NCBI GenBank assembly: GCA_905250125.1
Contig: CAJNOL010000079.1
Coordinates: 62,001 to 126,000, forward strand
Origin: Rotaria sordida
Taxonomy: Eukaryota; Rotifera; Eurotatoria; Philodinida; Philodinidae
DNA: 64,000 nt
Direction of reading: 5' to 3'
In this document: positions 1-10,770 of the stretch, piece after piece
Layout: each line of letters opens with the position of its first letter
How positions within the stretch are numbered: the stretch's first letter is position 1
The notes under the pieces: model-generated
What the model saw: the letters and a program-made list of their open reading frames with translations, nothing else
What the model was told of the DNA's origin: nothing
Database searches by the model: none
Program-made: the position numbers and the translations under genes

Positions 1-220
1 GATAAATTATTGAAACCCTGTGATTATTCGAACGAAAGCTATCATGATTATTCAAATATATATATATATATTAGAATTGACATGAGAACTTTAGTTGAGA
101 TTAGAATGCGCAAAATAATTTTAAAAAAAAACAAAAGAATAGAAAATAAATAAAAGCTTTTTGAATTGTTACAACTTTTCCTTCGACTAAAAGGATAGAG
201 TCTAGAAACGGGAATTCATC

Positions 221-262
221 TGTGTGGGTGTGATCCTATCTTGGTCTTTGTCCACATCCATC
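221..262. repeat. Short facing pair of telomere-like motifs
   Basis: A G-rich tract (TGTGTGGGTGTG, 221-232) is followed 17 bases later by a C-rich tract (TCCACATCC, around 250-258). Both resemble the bdelloid telomere unit TGTGGG, in opposite orientations. The same layout recurs at 682-840 and 2317-2359. Flanking sequence in 1-680 shows no gene I can support. Confidence 0.4.
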
Positions 263-681
263 TCTTTCATGTCCTATTTCGAATAAAATAGTGTGATATA
301 TTTTAATCTTTAGTGCAAAACTTCATTATCCATTCATGAATTAAATTTTTTTGAGGCGTTCCTCCTTTTTTCGGCAGTTGCTGTAGTTCGTTACTGGAAT
401 TTCAGTATACATTAGGTATCTTCATGTTCTTCCGGCATGATTATCAGATCTAATTGACAATGTTGTTTCAATTAAATTGAAAAAAAAATGTCCTCATTGT
501 TTATTTAAATCAGAATATGCTACTCTTTATAATTTAAAAGTATTTCCTAGAGTTTACATTGTATTTATTTAAGAGTGGTAATGAAGCGAAGAAATTCAAT
601 GATTCCCGGCACTTGGAATAGTTAAGATCGGTCTGAAATCCAAGGATTTCAAGGATTCCATCGCATTTTGTTCGATCTAGA

Positions 682-840
682 TGGGGTGTGGGTGTGGATG
701 TGGATGTCAGTAGTTGAATCATTCGCGTCCACAAACACCCACTCTCACACACCGCCATCCACACTCACACCCACACCCACACCCACATACACACCCGCAC
801 ACACCACACATCCACACACACCCCACACCCACACTCACAC
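682..840. repeat. Interstitial telomere-like TGTGGG / CCCACA tracts, facing each other
   Basis: A 25-base G-rich tract of GTGTGGGTGTGGATG type (682-706) is followed after about 20 bases by a 110-base C-rich tract made of CCCACA, CCACAC and TCACAC units (728-840). The perfect core at 768-786 is repeated CCCACA. Bdelloid rotifer telomeres are known to be built of TGTGGG, so this reads as a degenerate internal telomeric array. The order G-rich then C-rich is what joining two chromosome ends would leave. A simple low-complexity origin is possible. Confidence 0.6.
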
Positions 841-916
841 CTTCAATCAATCGATCCAGAAACATCTGAAAAATAAAGAGGAATAATCTTGAAACACTCT
901 CAGTTTTTCCTATTTA

Positions 917-1914
917 TTATTTCATATTCTCAAGGAGTGTCTTAACAAGCCGATCAAGATCACTCGTGTTAACTGAATTATATGAATCCGTATTTAGGTA
1001 CCGCTTGATGCGCATTTGAGTAGCTAAGTTGTTTCGAAATGGAGAATTGATTATGTAAACGGGTACAGTGACATTCCATTCGCGTAACAACTGCATAGTA
1101 CCTATTGCGCCAAGAGCATCGAATGGCACAAGTATCAAGCCAATCACATGTTGCATGATATCGAATGCGGTGAGCAGCGTTGGAATGTTGCCCCAAATGA
1201 TGTCTCCGCCCAACTCGCTCACAATTATGTCTGGTTGCTGATCGTTAGCTTTTGTCAACAGCGTTCGAATTTCAATTATATATTTTTCCGGTGAAATGTA
1301 TGTTGAAGGAAGTCCTACATCAGGAAAGTCGAGTGTAATTTCAGCACCCGCATCATGATGCTGCAGCGTATCTTCCAAACAGCCAGTACCCGATAGCTTT
1401 GTGCCCGCTACTTTTAGACCATGATCATACACTAACCGCTGAATGATATTAGCCGTAACTGTGGTCTTTCCTACATCGGTAGCCGTACCAGCAACTAACA
1501 GAATAGGTTTTGATTGACTTAATTTTCCACATACATAGCTTATTGAATCTTGTGTATTTATCGGAAGACCATTGCGCTTCAGTAGACCCAAGCAACGAAA
1601 TACTGACGGTGGTCCCATATAGGTAATCCACCATCAGGTAAGCCGCCAACTAAATACTTGCTGGATTCGCGATTGCCCAGCACGGCAATAAACCGCTGTC
1701 GCTTGTAAACACGCATACCATAACCGTTTAAATCTTCCATCTCCTTATAAGCACCGGTATCGCTCATTGCTTCAACCAGCACAAGATCACCTTCCTGGCC
1801 AACCCCAGCTTCAATGCTAATGCTATCATCATCACCAGGTGATAGTCTAAATCGTGTGTCTGACGCAATACCTTGAATAGGTGCGAATGACTTAAGTGTG
1901 CGTTGTTGAGCCAT
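917..1914 (-). pseudogene. Bacterial-type P-loop NTPase (dethiobiotin-synthetase-like), split by a frameshift
   Basis: Two overlapping reading frames on the minus strand read as one protein of about 330 residues. The N-terminal half (1914 to about 1612, from ATG at 1914) ends in a GGLPDGGLP segment. The C-terminal half (from about 1620 to the stop at 917) continues with PPSVFRCLGLLKRNGLP and then a Walker A motif GTATDVGKTT, as in BioD-type ATPases, followed by VSELGGD, which fits a Walker B/acidic strand. A one-base change near 1612-1620 is needed to join them; no plausible intron fits there. The gene has no introns, unlike most neighbours, and sits beside telomere-like repeats. This fits horizontal acquisition from bacteria (inference). 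The exact family and substrate are not established. The break could be a real mutation or an assembly error. Confidence 0.6.
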
Positions 1915-2316
1915 TTTCTAAACGGTTTTTTGCTGATTGTATTTCCAAACAGTATACTTTCGTGATACTTCTTCGGTCGGTAGCACAATAATTTTGTGGT
2001 ATACTTCGAATGTTAATATTTATATGCGTCTCTTGTCCCGCTATTTCTACAAAAGAATATGAGTAACATGTTGGAAATTTTCCCCGCTTTCTCTCCTTTT
2101 TCCAGTAGTAAACGTAGAGGGGCACTTATATTCATATATCGTAAGCAACCTCTCTCTTTCATACGACTACGAAAGGAAGTGACTTCGGCGCTGTTATCCT
2201 TAAAGTATCACTATTCTTTTAGAGAAAAAGTGGATAAAGGTGTCGATGCCCATCAGTAACTTTGTTCCTTTCTACTGGTAGAAACCAAGTTGAATTATGT
2301 GTTGAAAATCACGAAG

Positions 2317-2359
2317 GAGGGTGTGGGTATTGTCTTTCCTCAGATCTGCATCCACACCT
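2317..2359. repeat. Short facing pair of telomere-like motifs
   Basis: GAGGGTGTGGGT (about 2317-2329) is followed by CATCCACACC (about 2349-2358). This repeats the G-rich-then-C-rich layout at 221-262 and 682-840. Confidence 0.35.
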
Positions 2360-2724
2360 TTGTTTACTTATTAAAATAATCATTGAAATAGTAGACAATA
2401 TTAAGAATATGTATAGCGTGTTCGGGAAGTCATCTACCAAAAATTAAATTTCAATATTTTCACTATATTTTAACTAAATGAGCTAATCTTTTTTCCTGAT
2501 GATGAAAAAGAATTTCAAGTTATTTTTATACATGAAAAGTTTTGTAACATTGGTCTTACTATGTAGCTAAAAGAGAAAATTTTACAGTTTTTGCTAAAGA
2601 TAAAACGATAGATTTTTGATTTCTGTAATATATGCGAGTTTCTTATGCTATTAAATTGCTCAATTTGTTAAACATTTTATTTGCAATATTTGATTTTTCG
2701 CTTACAGCGAAATCTTTTCAACTA

Positions 2725-3240
2725 CTTTCTTCTGATTTCAATGATTTTTCACCTATAAATATTACATAGTATTCTAATGATAACTCTAAAGGGATTTGAG
2801 TTTGACTAAGCTATTGAATATTTTTCTAGAAATTCCAGTTTTTCAGAACACTCGTATTTTCAAATTTTGATCTGAAACTTTGTGCATATAGGGAACTCGA
2901 CTAGGCTGGCTTCTATAAAAAAATTTAGAAGTTTTGAACAAAATCTCGTCAAAATAGTAAGCTTTCAAAAAATGCATGTTATACGTGCTATCTATGGAAA
3001 AAGGAAAGTCTCATATCTCGAAGAGATTTTGTACAAAACTTCGGAATTCTTTTAACAAAAATTTTCTAGTTGAGTTCTCTGTATGCACAAAGTTTCCGAT
3101 CAAAATTCTAAAATACGAGTTTTCCGAAAACCTAGGGCCTCTAGAAAAAAATTTTGATAGCTTAGTGAAACGTAAACTCTTTAGGGTTTTTATTAGAACA
3201 CTATGCATTATCTATAGTCAAAAGATCATTGAAGTCGGCA
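2725..3240. repeat. Large imperfect palindrome (foldback element) centred near 2985
   Basis: The left arm (about 2733-2970) is matched by the reverse complement of about 3000-3238. Matching blocks include ACTCGTATTTT with AAATACGAGT, AAACTTTGTGCATA with TATGCACAAAGTTT, and CTAAGCTAT with ATAGCTTAG. The arms are about 75-80% alike by eye with a very short loop. This is typical of foldback/MITE DNA elements. The short reading frames inside (2976-3359 plus, 3011-3208 minus) are by-products of the palindrome. No target duplication was identified. The rest of 1915-4290 shows no gene that I can support. Confidence 0.6.
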
Positions 3241-4290
3241 AAGGTTGCCTCATTAGTTTATCTCACGAGTCACAGGAATTTGTACTTAATTATAAAAACA
3301 CAAAGTCTATTTTGATCAACAAATACCGTCGCTTGAGTCAAATTATTGGAAAATATTGAATAGCTCACGAATTTTAGAATAATTTTACATTTTTCCAGTA
3401 ATTTGATCCTAGCATCGTTATCTGTTGATGAAAATAGAAATAGTTTTTTTTACAAAAATGAACATCAAAACAAAGTTCTACAAAATGGACTATGCCAAAA
3501 AGTTTTTGGACGCATTTGTATGTTTTTTTTTGGTAGACTGCTGATGGAAGTAATCAGAAAAAAAAACGGTCAAGTTCTATATTAATACAGACCGTGCTAG
3601 TGCTTTTTTTTCTGTTTGGTGGATGATGCTCGCTAGAGTCTATTGGGTTCAAAATTTTCAGACTCGGTCGAGTTGTAATTTAAAGCTCTTAATGAGAAAT
3701 AATTGCTCCGAAGATACAAGATTTTTTTTCTTCGATTTTTTGTATTCGATGACTAGCGCACCCTACACAGTTCTTAGACGCCTAAAGCCTGTTGGTTCCA
3801 AAGTTTTCCTACCCGAACTCAACTTTACGAGCACTTTGTAATTTTAGAAATATTCGTTTAGTTTGAGTATGAATGTCATTTATGAAATTTTGTTTATATT
3901 ATGAATAACTTAAAATAATTTTAATTTCTTAGATCGTTTTAAACTTATTTTCGTAAAGATTTGTACCATTTTTTCCAAGCGTGATTCATACTAAGGACTC
4001 AAGAGAAAAGAAAGAAAAAAAGAAACATACCGTATTTTGATGGTCGAGAAGAAAAATATATATTTTTTAATAACGCCTTGCAATAAAATAGCATATTTTG
4101 CACCAATTACAAAGGAAAGGAAAAAAGAAAAAAAATGCTTATCACATTTATTTAATAGCCAGACATAATATTCCTATTTTCCACATAAATACAAAAAACA
4201 ACTCCATCTATCTCTCTCACAAAAATAGCAACATACAATCGATAAATAATCGAATTTGAGTAGAAATAAAAAAGCCTGATTCTTTTAAGC

Positions 4291-6242
4291 ATGCAAGCCA
4301 ATTTTATGTATATTTCTAAAGAAGTAATATCTAAATCTAATAGAAATATTCCATCTCTTGTTACATTACCTGTCGAACTTGTCTATTGTATTCTCGACAG
4401 TCTCGATATGTTAACAATACTCTTATCATTCCGCAATGTTTGTACAAGACTCAGTAACATTACGAATACTTATCATCGATATAAAGTAAGTTTCAGATTG
4501 GCTTTACAATTTGAAAATCATTTTCAATCTCCTTATTTATCAAGATGGAGATAATCAAAAGATAATTCATATTTTCTACAATTCAATGCTTTAAATCTTT
4601 ATTTAATCTCTTATATAGACATTTACCATATTAGATCTTACTCATCATAAGCTCAATGAACAACAATTTCAATGTCTAGCCAATACCTTACGAAATAATA
4701 AAGTACGATAAGTATTCTATTCAAAAATATTATATTTATCTTTTTTGTTCTTTTTATATAGACATTAACAGAGATTCATCTTCGATGTAAGCAAATCGAT
4801 AATCAAAAGACAAAAGATTTAACTGATGCATTAAAAACTGACACTGTAAGATTATTATATTTATTTCATTCTTATATTTATCATTCAATATTAGACACTC
4901 ATAACATTAGTCCTTTCGAATAATGCAATAGGTACTGATGGTGTACAATATTTAGCTAATTTATTAAATAATAACAAAGTAAAACTAATTTTCTATTGAT
5001 CAATCGAACATTTTATCTGTATGATTTAACATAGACACTAATGAAACTTGATCTTGGATGCAATAAAATTGGCTCTGAAGGTATACGATATATAGCTGAT
5101 GTCTTACATAATAATCATGTAAGATAAATTTTCTTTTCTTCTATTTTATATCTACCTTTGAAATTCTTTCAGACATTGACCATTCTAAATCTTGAAATTA
5201 ATAATATTGGTAATCAAGGTACACAATATCTAACAAATGCTTTAGAAAATAATACAGTATGAAAAGTTTGATTTATCAATTAAATATTTTTTTCTATTCA
5301 TCGATATAGACACTTACGATACTGATGCTTTCTAATAACTGTATCGATCATGAAGGTGCACAATATCTTGCTAATATGCTTTGCAAAAACAAAGTGAAAT
5401 AAAATTTCTATTTACTTATTTTTGTATTCATTCTAATTATTCTATATAGACATTATTAACATTGATCCTTTCTGATAATAGAATCGGTTCTCAAGGAGTA
5501 AAATATCTAGCTAATGCATTATGCAATAACAAAGTAATGAGATCAATTTTGTATTAATCAATCTTGTATCAATCTTTTTTTAAAGACACTTACCAAATTG
5601 CATCTACGATTGAATAGAATTAATTCTGATGGAGCACAATATCTCGCTGAGGTTTTATATAATAACAATGTGAGATAAATTTTGTAGTGAGAGTAGTCTA
5701 AATATTTTTGTTTATTCAATCTAGACATTAACAGAACTTTATCTTGGATGGAATGATGTTGGTAACGAAGGAGTAAAATATTTAGCAAATGCATTATATA
5801 ATAATCATGTAAGATATGTTTTTTTTTTCTGTTGATTTATCTAATATTTTCCATAATCATTCTATACAGACACTTCATATTCTACATCTCGAATATAACA
5901 ATATCGATTGTGTGGGAGCACAATATCTTGCTAATGCTTTACAGAAAAATAAAGTAAAATAAATATTCTATTGATTAATTTAATCATTTCATCTTTTTAG
6001 ACATTAATACAACTTTATCTTGCATGTAATAAGATAAAAAATCAAGGTGCACAATATTTATTTAATATTTTGAAAAATAATCAAGTAAGTCTAATATTTT
6101 TAATGACTTATTCAATATTTATATTATTATCATCTTTTTCAAACAGACATTAACCATTATAAATATTCAATCAAACGAAATTGATTTCCATGATATTCAA
6201 TATTTAACAGATACATTAGAAAAACAAAGAATTCAATTTTAA
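4291..6242 (+). CDS. F-box protein with 12 leucine-rich repeats, one repeat per exon
   Basis: Thirteen exons give a 404-residue protein: 4291-4485, 4619-4702, 4762-4845, 4895-4978, 5035-5118, 5173-5256, 5310-5393, 5450-5533, 5586-5669, 5725-5808, 5870-5953, 6001-6084, 6147-6242. Exon 1 (65 residues) carries an F-box-like segment beginning around LVTLPVELVYCILDSL with a conserved RNVCTRL. Exons 2-12 are each exactly 84 bases, phase 0, and encode one 28-residue ribonuclease-inhibitor-type repeat of pattern TLTxLxLxxNxIxxxGxQYLAxAL. Exon 13 is a further repeat plus three residues and a stop. Introns are 44-133 bases with GT-AG borders. F-box proteins usually bring substrates to SCF ubiquitin ligases through the repeats; a NOD3/RNI-like scaffold role is an alternative. 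The start is the first Met of the open exon. Confidence 0.85.
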
Positions 6243-8444
6243 TACAAATAACAAATAATGAAATATCATTACAATATTAAATTTTTGACAATGTTCAAAA
6301 AGAAAAATCAAATATATAATGAGACTACAAGAGAATTGATTATTACGATGTGATATGGCATAATATGTTGCCTATAATATAATTATATTTTATATTCGAT
6401 TTATAATTCAAATGCACATTATATATTATTTTTATTCATTATGAACTTTTTTATTTTGCGTCTAACATGACATATTTTAATAGGACTTTCTCAATATTAA
6501 AAGCTCATATTTTCCAGAGAAGAAATACAATTTCCAGAATACTCAGATAATCCTACCTTCTTGAAAGCAGAACAAATTTTCTTTTTATGAATAAAATAAA
6601 TTGAACAAAGAATTCTTAAATCTATAATTGATTTCATTAATAATAGCATGTATAGAGATATAAGCCAATTGGCTTAGTCGCCACTGCCAACGCTCCAGCC
6701 GTCGGAACATAAAAATTAATAGTAAATTTTTGAAAATAACCGTCATCGAAAACGTTTAGTTGCTGAATAATGTATCGGCTTACATATCTAAGCATGTATA
6801 AGGAGTGAAAATTGGAAGAATTTATAATAAAATTCATAGATCTAATTATAGAAAAAAAGTTTAATTGAATTATAAGACTTGTGCCTATGAACCTCTTTAT
6901 CCTAGGTCTACTAAAATTAGTCAATAGAAACAAATTGGTCGATACAGTAATACAAAAAAAAAGAAACATCAATGCAGATGAATAAACTAAACCGAGACCA
7001 AAAAAAAACAAAAAACTCTTAGTACCTATCGAATTGATGAAAATTTACTATTATTCTTAAAAAGCACACTCCTTAATTCAATTTGTTCATATTGGGAAAC
7101 TATGTTGAGTTTTATAAAGATCTTTGATTAAGAAAGAACTTTGATATTTGTCACTATCGCTTTCTTCTAAATAATCAACAGTATTAATAGTAATCTCCTA
7201 GAGAGTCATATGAATTAACAAAAAAAAAAGATGTCAGCAACTGTTCTCCGATGAATTATTATGTATACTAGCGATAATTAATCATTGCTAAGTCTCGATA
7301 TGATAAAAAAAACAAAATCTATATTCGAATTTTACTTTGAACAAACAAAATTTGTACCATATAGAAATCTCAACATCTCTAATAACGTAGCATCAGGATG
7401 ATTTGCAAGGACATACTTTTTTTTTGATATACATAAATTCACAAAATATCATGTAATTAGAAAAATTGAACTAAGATAAAAGTATTTTAATCATCGCATA
7501 CATCTACGTCATTTGATATACACAGTCAAAACTAACATTCGATATAAAAATAAAACTAGCCAAAAGTTCATTATTATGTATTAAAGTTTGCTTGAAATGG
7601 TTGATTCAATAGTAATAAGTGAAGCATTACTGACTATCTCACTATAAAAAGAAACTGAAATTAGCTATTATAGTAATAAGATCTTCTATGGTACTACAAA
7701 TTCAAATAATTTTTCTTTTCGTCAAGATGAAAGAACTGAAGCAATAATGTTAATTTTGTTTTTTTCCTGCCTCTTAAAAGTAAGAATGACTTTGGAAACT
7801 AGTAGATGTTCATTTTTGTTTTAAAACGTGCTTCTATAAAAATTAGAAGACTGATATTTTTTTTATTTAGCATTCAGTGGAAGGTTTTATTTAAAACGCT
7901 TTTGTTCTTTTATTATAAATTAGTAGAAATAGAGCACGACTTTTTTTAAAAAGACAAGGAAGTCTTGAATATCAACATTATATTACTATATAACTGGCTA
8001 GTATGTGAGAACAGTGACTTATTGAAATAGATCAATAAACATATAGACAACGGCAGTCACAATCTTTTGCTCGGCATAATTGTGCTAGTTTTGCTCGGCA
8101 TAATTGTGCTAGTGGCGTAAGCAGAAGGATCGTGGATGGTAGAGCAGTACCTTGCGATCTTAGGAAATTCTCAGCCTCTATCGGTAAAAATCTTCCACTG
8201 TAAATTTGAATAGCTAAATTTTTTTCCTGCAAAAATTGAATTTTTCTTTTTTATTGAAATTTAGAGAAAAATTCTTATACACAATTAGTCTTGATGGTAA
8301 ATACTTTTTTTTCTTGTCAATGATTATTAGCCATATCTGATGTTACATTTATTGGTATTTCTATTATCACGACATAATATTTATTGTTGAAATAACAACA
8401 TCAAATATAGAGGAAGGTAAATACTATGAAAAGGATGTTTTTTT
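6243..8444. other. Gene-poor AT-rich stretch
   Basis: No gene is supported here. A hydrophobic 124-residue minus-strand frame (6637-7011) has no recognisable family pattern and may be chance. The stretch otherwise looks like non-coding, A/T-homopolymer-rich DNA. Confidence 0.4.
8065..8112. repeat. Perfect 24-bp tandem duplication
   Basis: A 24-base unit beginning TTTTGCTCGGCATAATTG occurs twice head to tail (8065-8088, 8089-8112) with no mismatch. It is isolated and probably a recent slippage duplication. Confidence 0.8.
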
Positions 8445-8714
8445 CTATTTATTGAATAAACTGCGACCATATTTAGTATTACCAAAACGTCGTTGTTGTT
8501 GAAATAGTGATGGATCATTAAGAAAATTTCTAAAATCACGTTCATTAAGACGTTCGTATTGTGTTTGTTCAATATCATTATTTGTATCATCCAATGATAA
8601 TGGATAAGATTGAAAATATCTTCTAGACAAAAAATTATGAGGAATAGCTTGTTGTTGATCAATACGAATAATTAAAATTAATAATAAATAAATGAATATT
8701 GCTATATATTTCAT
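8445..8714 (-). CDS. Small secreted protein, possible neuropeptide precursor
   Basis: Single-exon 89-residue protein. Residues 1-22 (MKYIAIFIYLLLILIIRIDQ) look like a signal peptide with a hydrophobic core. The mature part is polar and contains two dibasic sites, LSRR and QQQRR. The second is followed by FGNTKYGRS, in which a Gly-Arg could be trimmed to leave an amidated FGNTKY. Prohormone convertases cut after dibasic sites and an exposed C-terminal Gly is the amide donor, so this layout fits a neuropeptide prohormone. There is no repeated peptide and no family I recognise, so the role is inference. No introns were seen. Confidence 0.55.
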   Translation of the reverse strand: MKYIAIFIYLLLILIIRIDQQQAIPHNFLSRRYFQSYPLSLDDTNNDIEQTQYERLNERDFRNFLNDPSLFQQQRRFGNTKYGRSLFNK

Positions 8715-9224
8715 TATATATTGTTGTATATTACTCGAATGTTGACAAAAACAAAGTTTATTTTAATAATCTATAAAAAAAAAAGTTAATTATTTTAAAT
8801 GATTAATGAAAGAATAAACTTTCTTCTGTTATCAATATTTAAATATTTTTCCTACAGAAAAAAAAATTAAACATCATAGAGAAAGAATTTAACATTTACT
8901 TTATAATACTAATTAAAATTTAAATATCAAATTTATTTAGGATTCTCTCGTTGGTAACTGGACTTATCGTTGCGCGATCTTTTCTGGGTGTGTGTGTGTT
9001 TTACAACATTTGACGACATTGAAGATTTTATATTTATAAAAGCGGAAACTTTTTTTTTTATAGATAACTTTATTTTACTTACTTGAGGCAGTCAATAAAC
9101 TCTATGAAGGTATTTCTCTATAAGTCATTTTGAAGACGAGAGAACATTCCTAATTGTTGAACACCCAGCGAATTCATAGTTTGTCTCTATATAGGATTCG
9201 GTGAGACTAGTAGAAGCCAAAAAA

Positions 9225-10770
9225 AAAGGATTCATGTCGGTGCCTTGCTCTTTCGAGGTTAGGATCATTTTACTGAATTTTCTGTCGTAGAGGCAAGTCA
9301 AAGATTGAATGGTATAGATTTGTGTTTATTAAATTATTCTGACAGTACGATTTCTTTTCGAGATAATCAATCATGAAAAGAGTGGGTGTTCTAATTTTTA
9401 TCCAGACGTTATGAAATTTTCTTGATTGTTTTTTGATTGTTATATCGAGAAGAAATAGTATTATCAGAATAATTTAATAAATATGATATTTACACTTGGA
9501 TAGGCGTGGCACTTTCATTTTCACAAAGAAAAAGAAAGAAAAGCTTTTGCTTTCTTTTCTTTCTAAGGAAAGGAAAGTTGCAACCTTTCATATTGTTAGA
9601 ACTTGACAGTATCTATCTTATCGATCACAAGTAGAATAAAACAATCATTATAATAATAATAGATCTAATGAATCTTTGTAAGGTTTTCTCATTGTTTCTT
9701 ACAGTAAGAAAAAAATATATTAAGCATCATCTTTGAGTTCAGACCTCGACTAAATGTTTGATGTTTATAAATAAGAGAAAAATTTTCTTTTCTTTTTGTC
9801 TCAAATGCTTTGTATAAATTTCATGTAAATTCAAAATAATTAACAAATTTTTTATAGTTTTAAACGAGATATTATATGTTCATACATGATATATATGCTA
9901 TGTAATTAATCTAACTATCGTAATATCAAGAAAATAAATCTATAGAACGAGAAAATTACAACACATGGATAAGTTTGTACTGTCCTTTTCATAATAGAAA
10001 GTATGTCTGTAGAAGTTGAATAGCTCTGGAATGTAATCAGTTGGTGATCTGTGGTTTTCTAACATCTCCTTGTTGTAGAGACTCGGAGAAGTCCAAAAAC
10101 ACTTGTTTTGTTAATTTTTGTCTGTCGACTTTTGACATATCTGGAGAAAAAAACAAACATTACCACGAGATCCAGCATGCGAAATAACTTATGTTTTCTT
10201 GCAAATCGGAGTTTAAAAAAACGGCTTCTGAAGATTCCGACGCGTAAAATCCAGCACTCGAAAGGAAAAGCAAAAAACAATGCAGTTTGTGGAGCAGATC
10301 CTGCATTACAAGATAGATGAATTTGAGTAAGAATTAAAACTTTCTTGATTAGCAAGGCGGTTTTACGCACATCCTCTCAGGAAATCTTTAGAATCACCTT
10401 TCAAAAATTTTGAATTTCGCATAGATTGACATCCTCTGGTGTCCACTTCCGATTGGTGGAAACAAAAGGTCATCAACTGTTTACATTCCAGAGCTATGTA
10501 ACTTCTTCCAACACACATTATATTTTGAAAAGGACAGTAATTACATCTGAATAACAAACGCCTATTCTTCTACCCAGGGTAAGATTTGAGAAAAAACAAA
10601 AAAATCTATTCGACCATTAATTCTCATTACATAAAACTACATAGTTTATCCCTATCGACATATATACCATTCAATCTATGAATAGTTGACTTGTCCCTAA
10701 CATCGACAATTCAGTAAAATGATCGTAACTCTGAAAGGAACAAGATATAGGACGCGAATCTTTTTTTTTT
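9225..10770. mobile_element. Inverted-repeat DNA element (about 1.5 kb) hosting a nested element
   Basis: The left end (about 9225-9340) matches the reverse complement of the right end (about 10655-10770). Shared blocks are GATCATTTTACTGAATT and GATTGAATGGTATA (the latter at 9304-9318 and, inverted, near 10660-10675). The ATCATTTTACTGAATTTTC core is also in the ends of the element at 32915-33695, so the two probably belong to one family. No transposase is visible; it is likely non-autonomous. The element is interrupted by the TA-flanked element at 9980-10537. Confidence 0.55.
9980..10537. mobile_element. 558-bp MITE with TA target duplication
   Basis: Terminal inverted repeats of about 75 bases start CTGTCCTTTTCA at 9980 and end TGAAAAGGACAG at 10537. 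Both ends contain AGCTCTGGAATGTAA or its complement. TA dinucleotides flank both ends (9978-9979, 10538-10539), the Tc1/mariner target signature. No transposase frame is present. Short reading frames inside (10059-10370, 10108-10320) are not considered genes. Confidence 0.7.

Noticed and set aside
534..886. Open frames on both strands over the telomere-like tract
   Set aside because: They are low-complexity translations of CCCACA/TGTGGG repeats with no start context or domain.
6637..7011. 124-residue hydrophobic minus-strand frame
   Set aside because: Hydrophobicity follows from T-rich DNA; no transmembrane family pattern or homologue-like motif was recognised.
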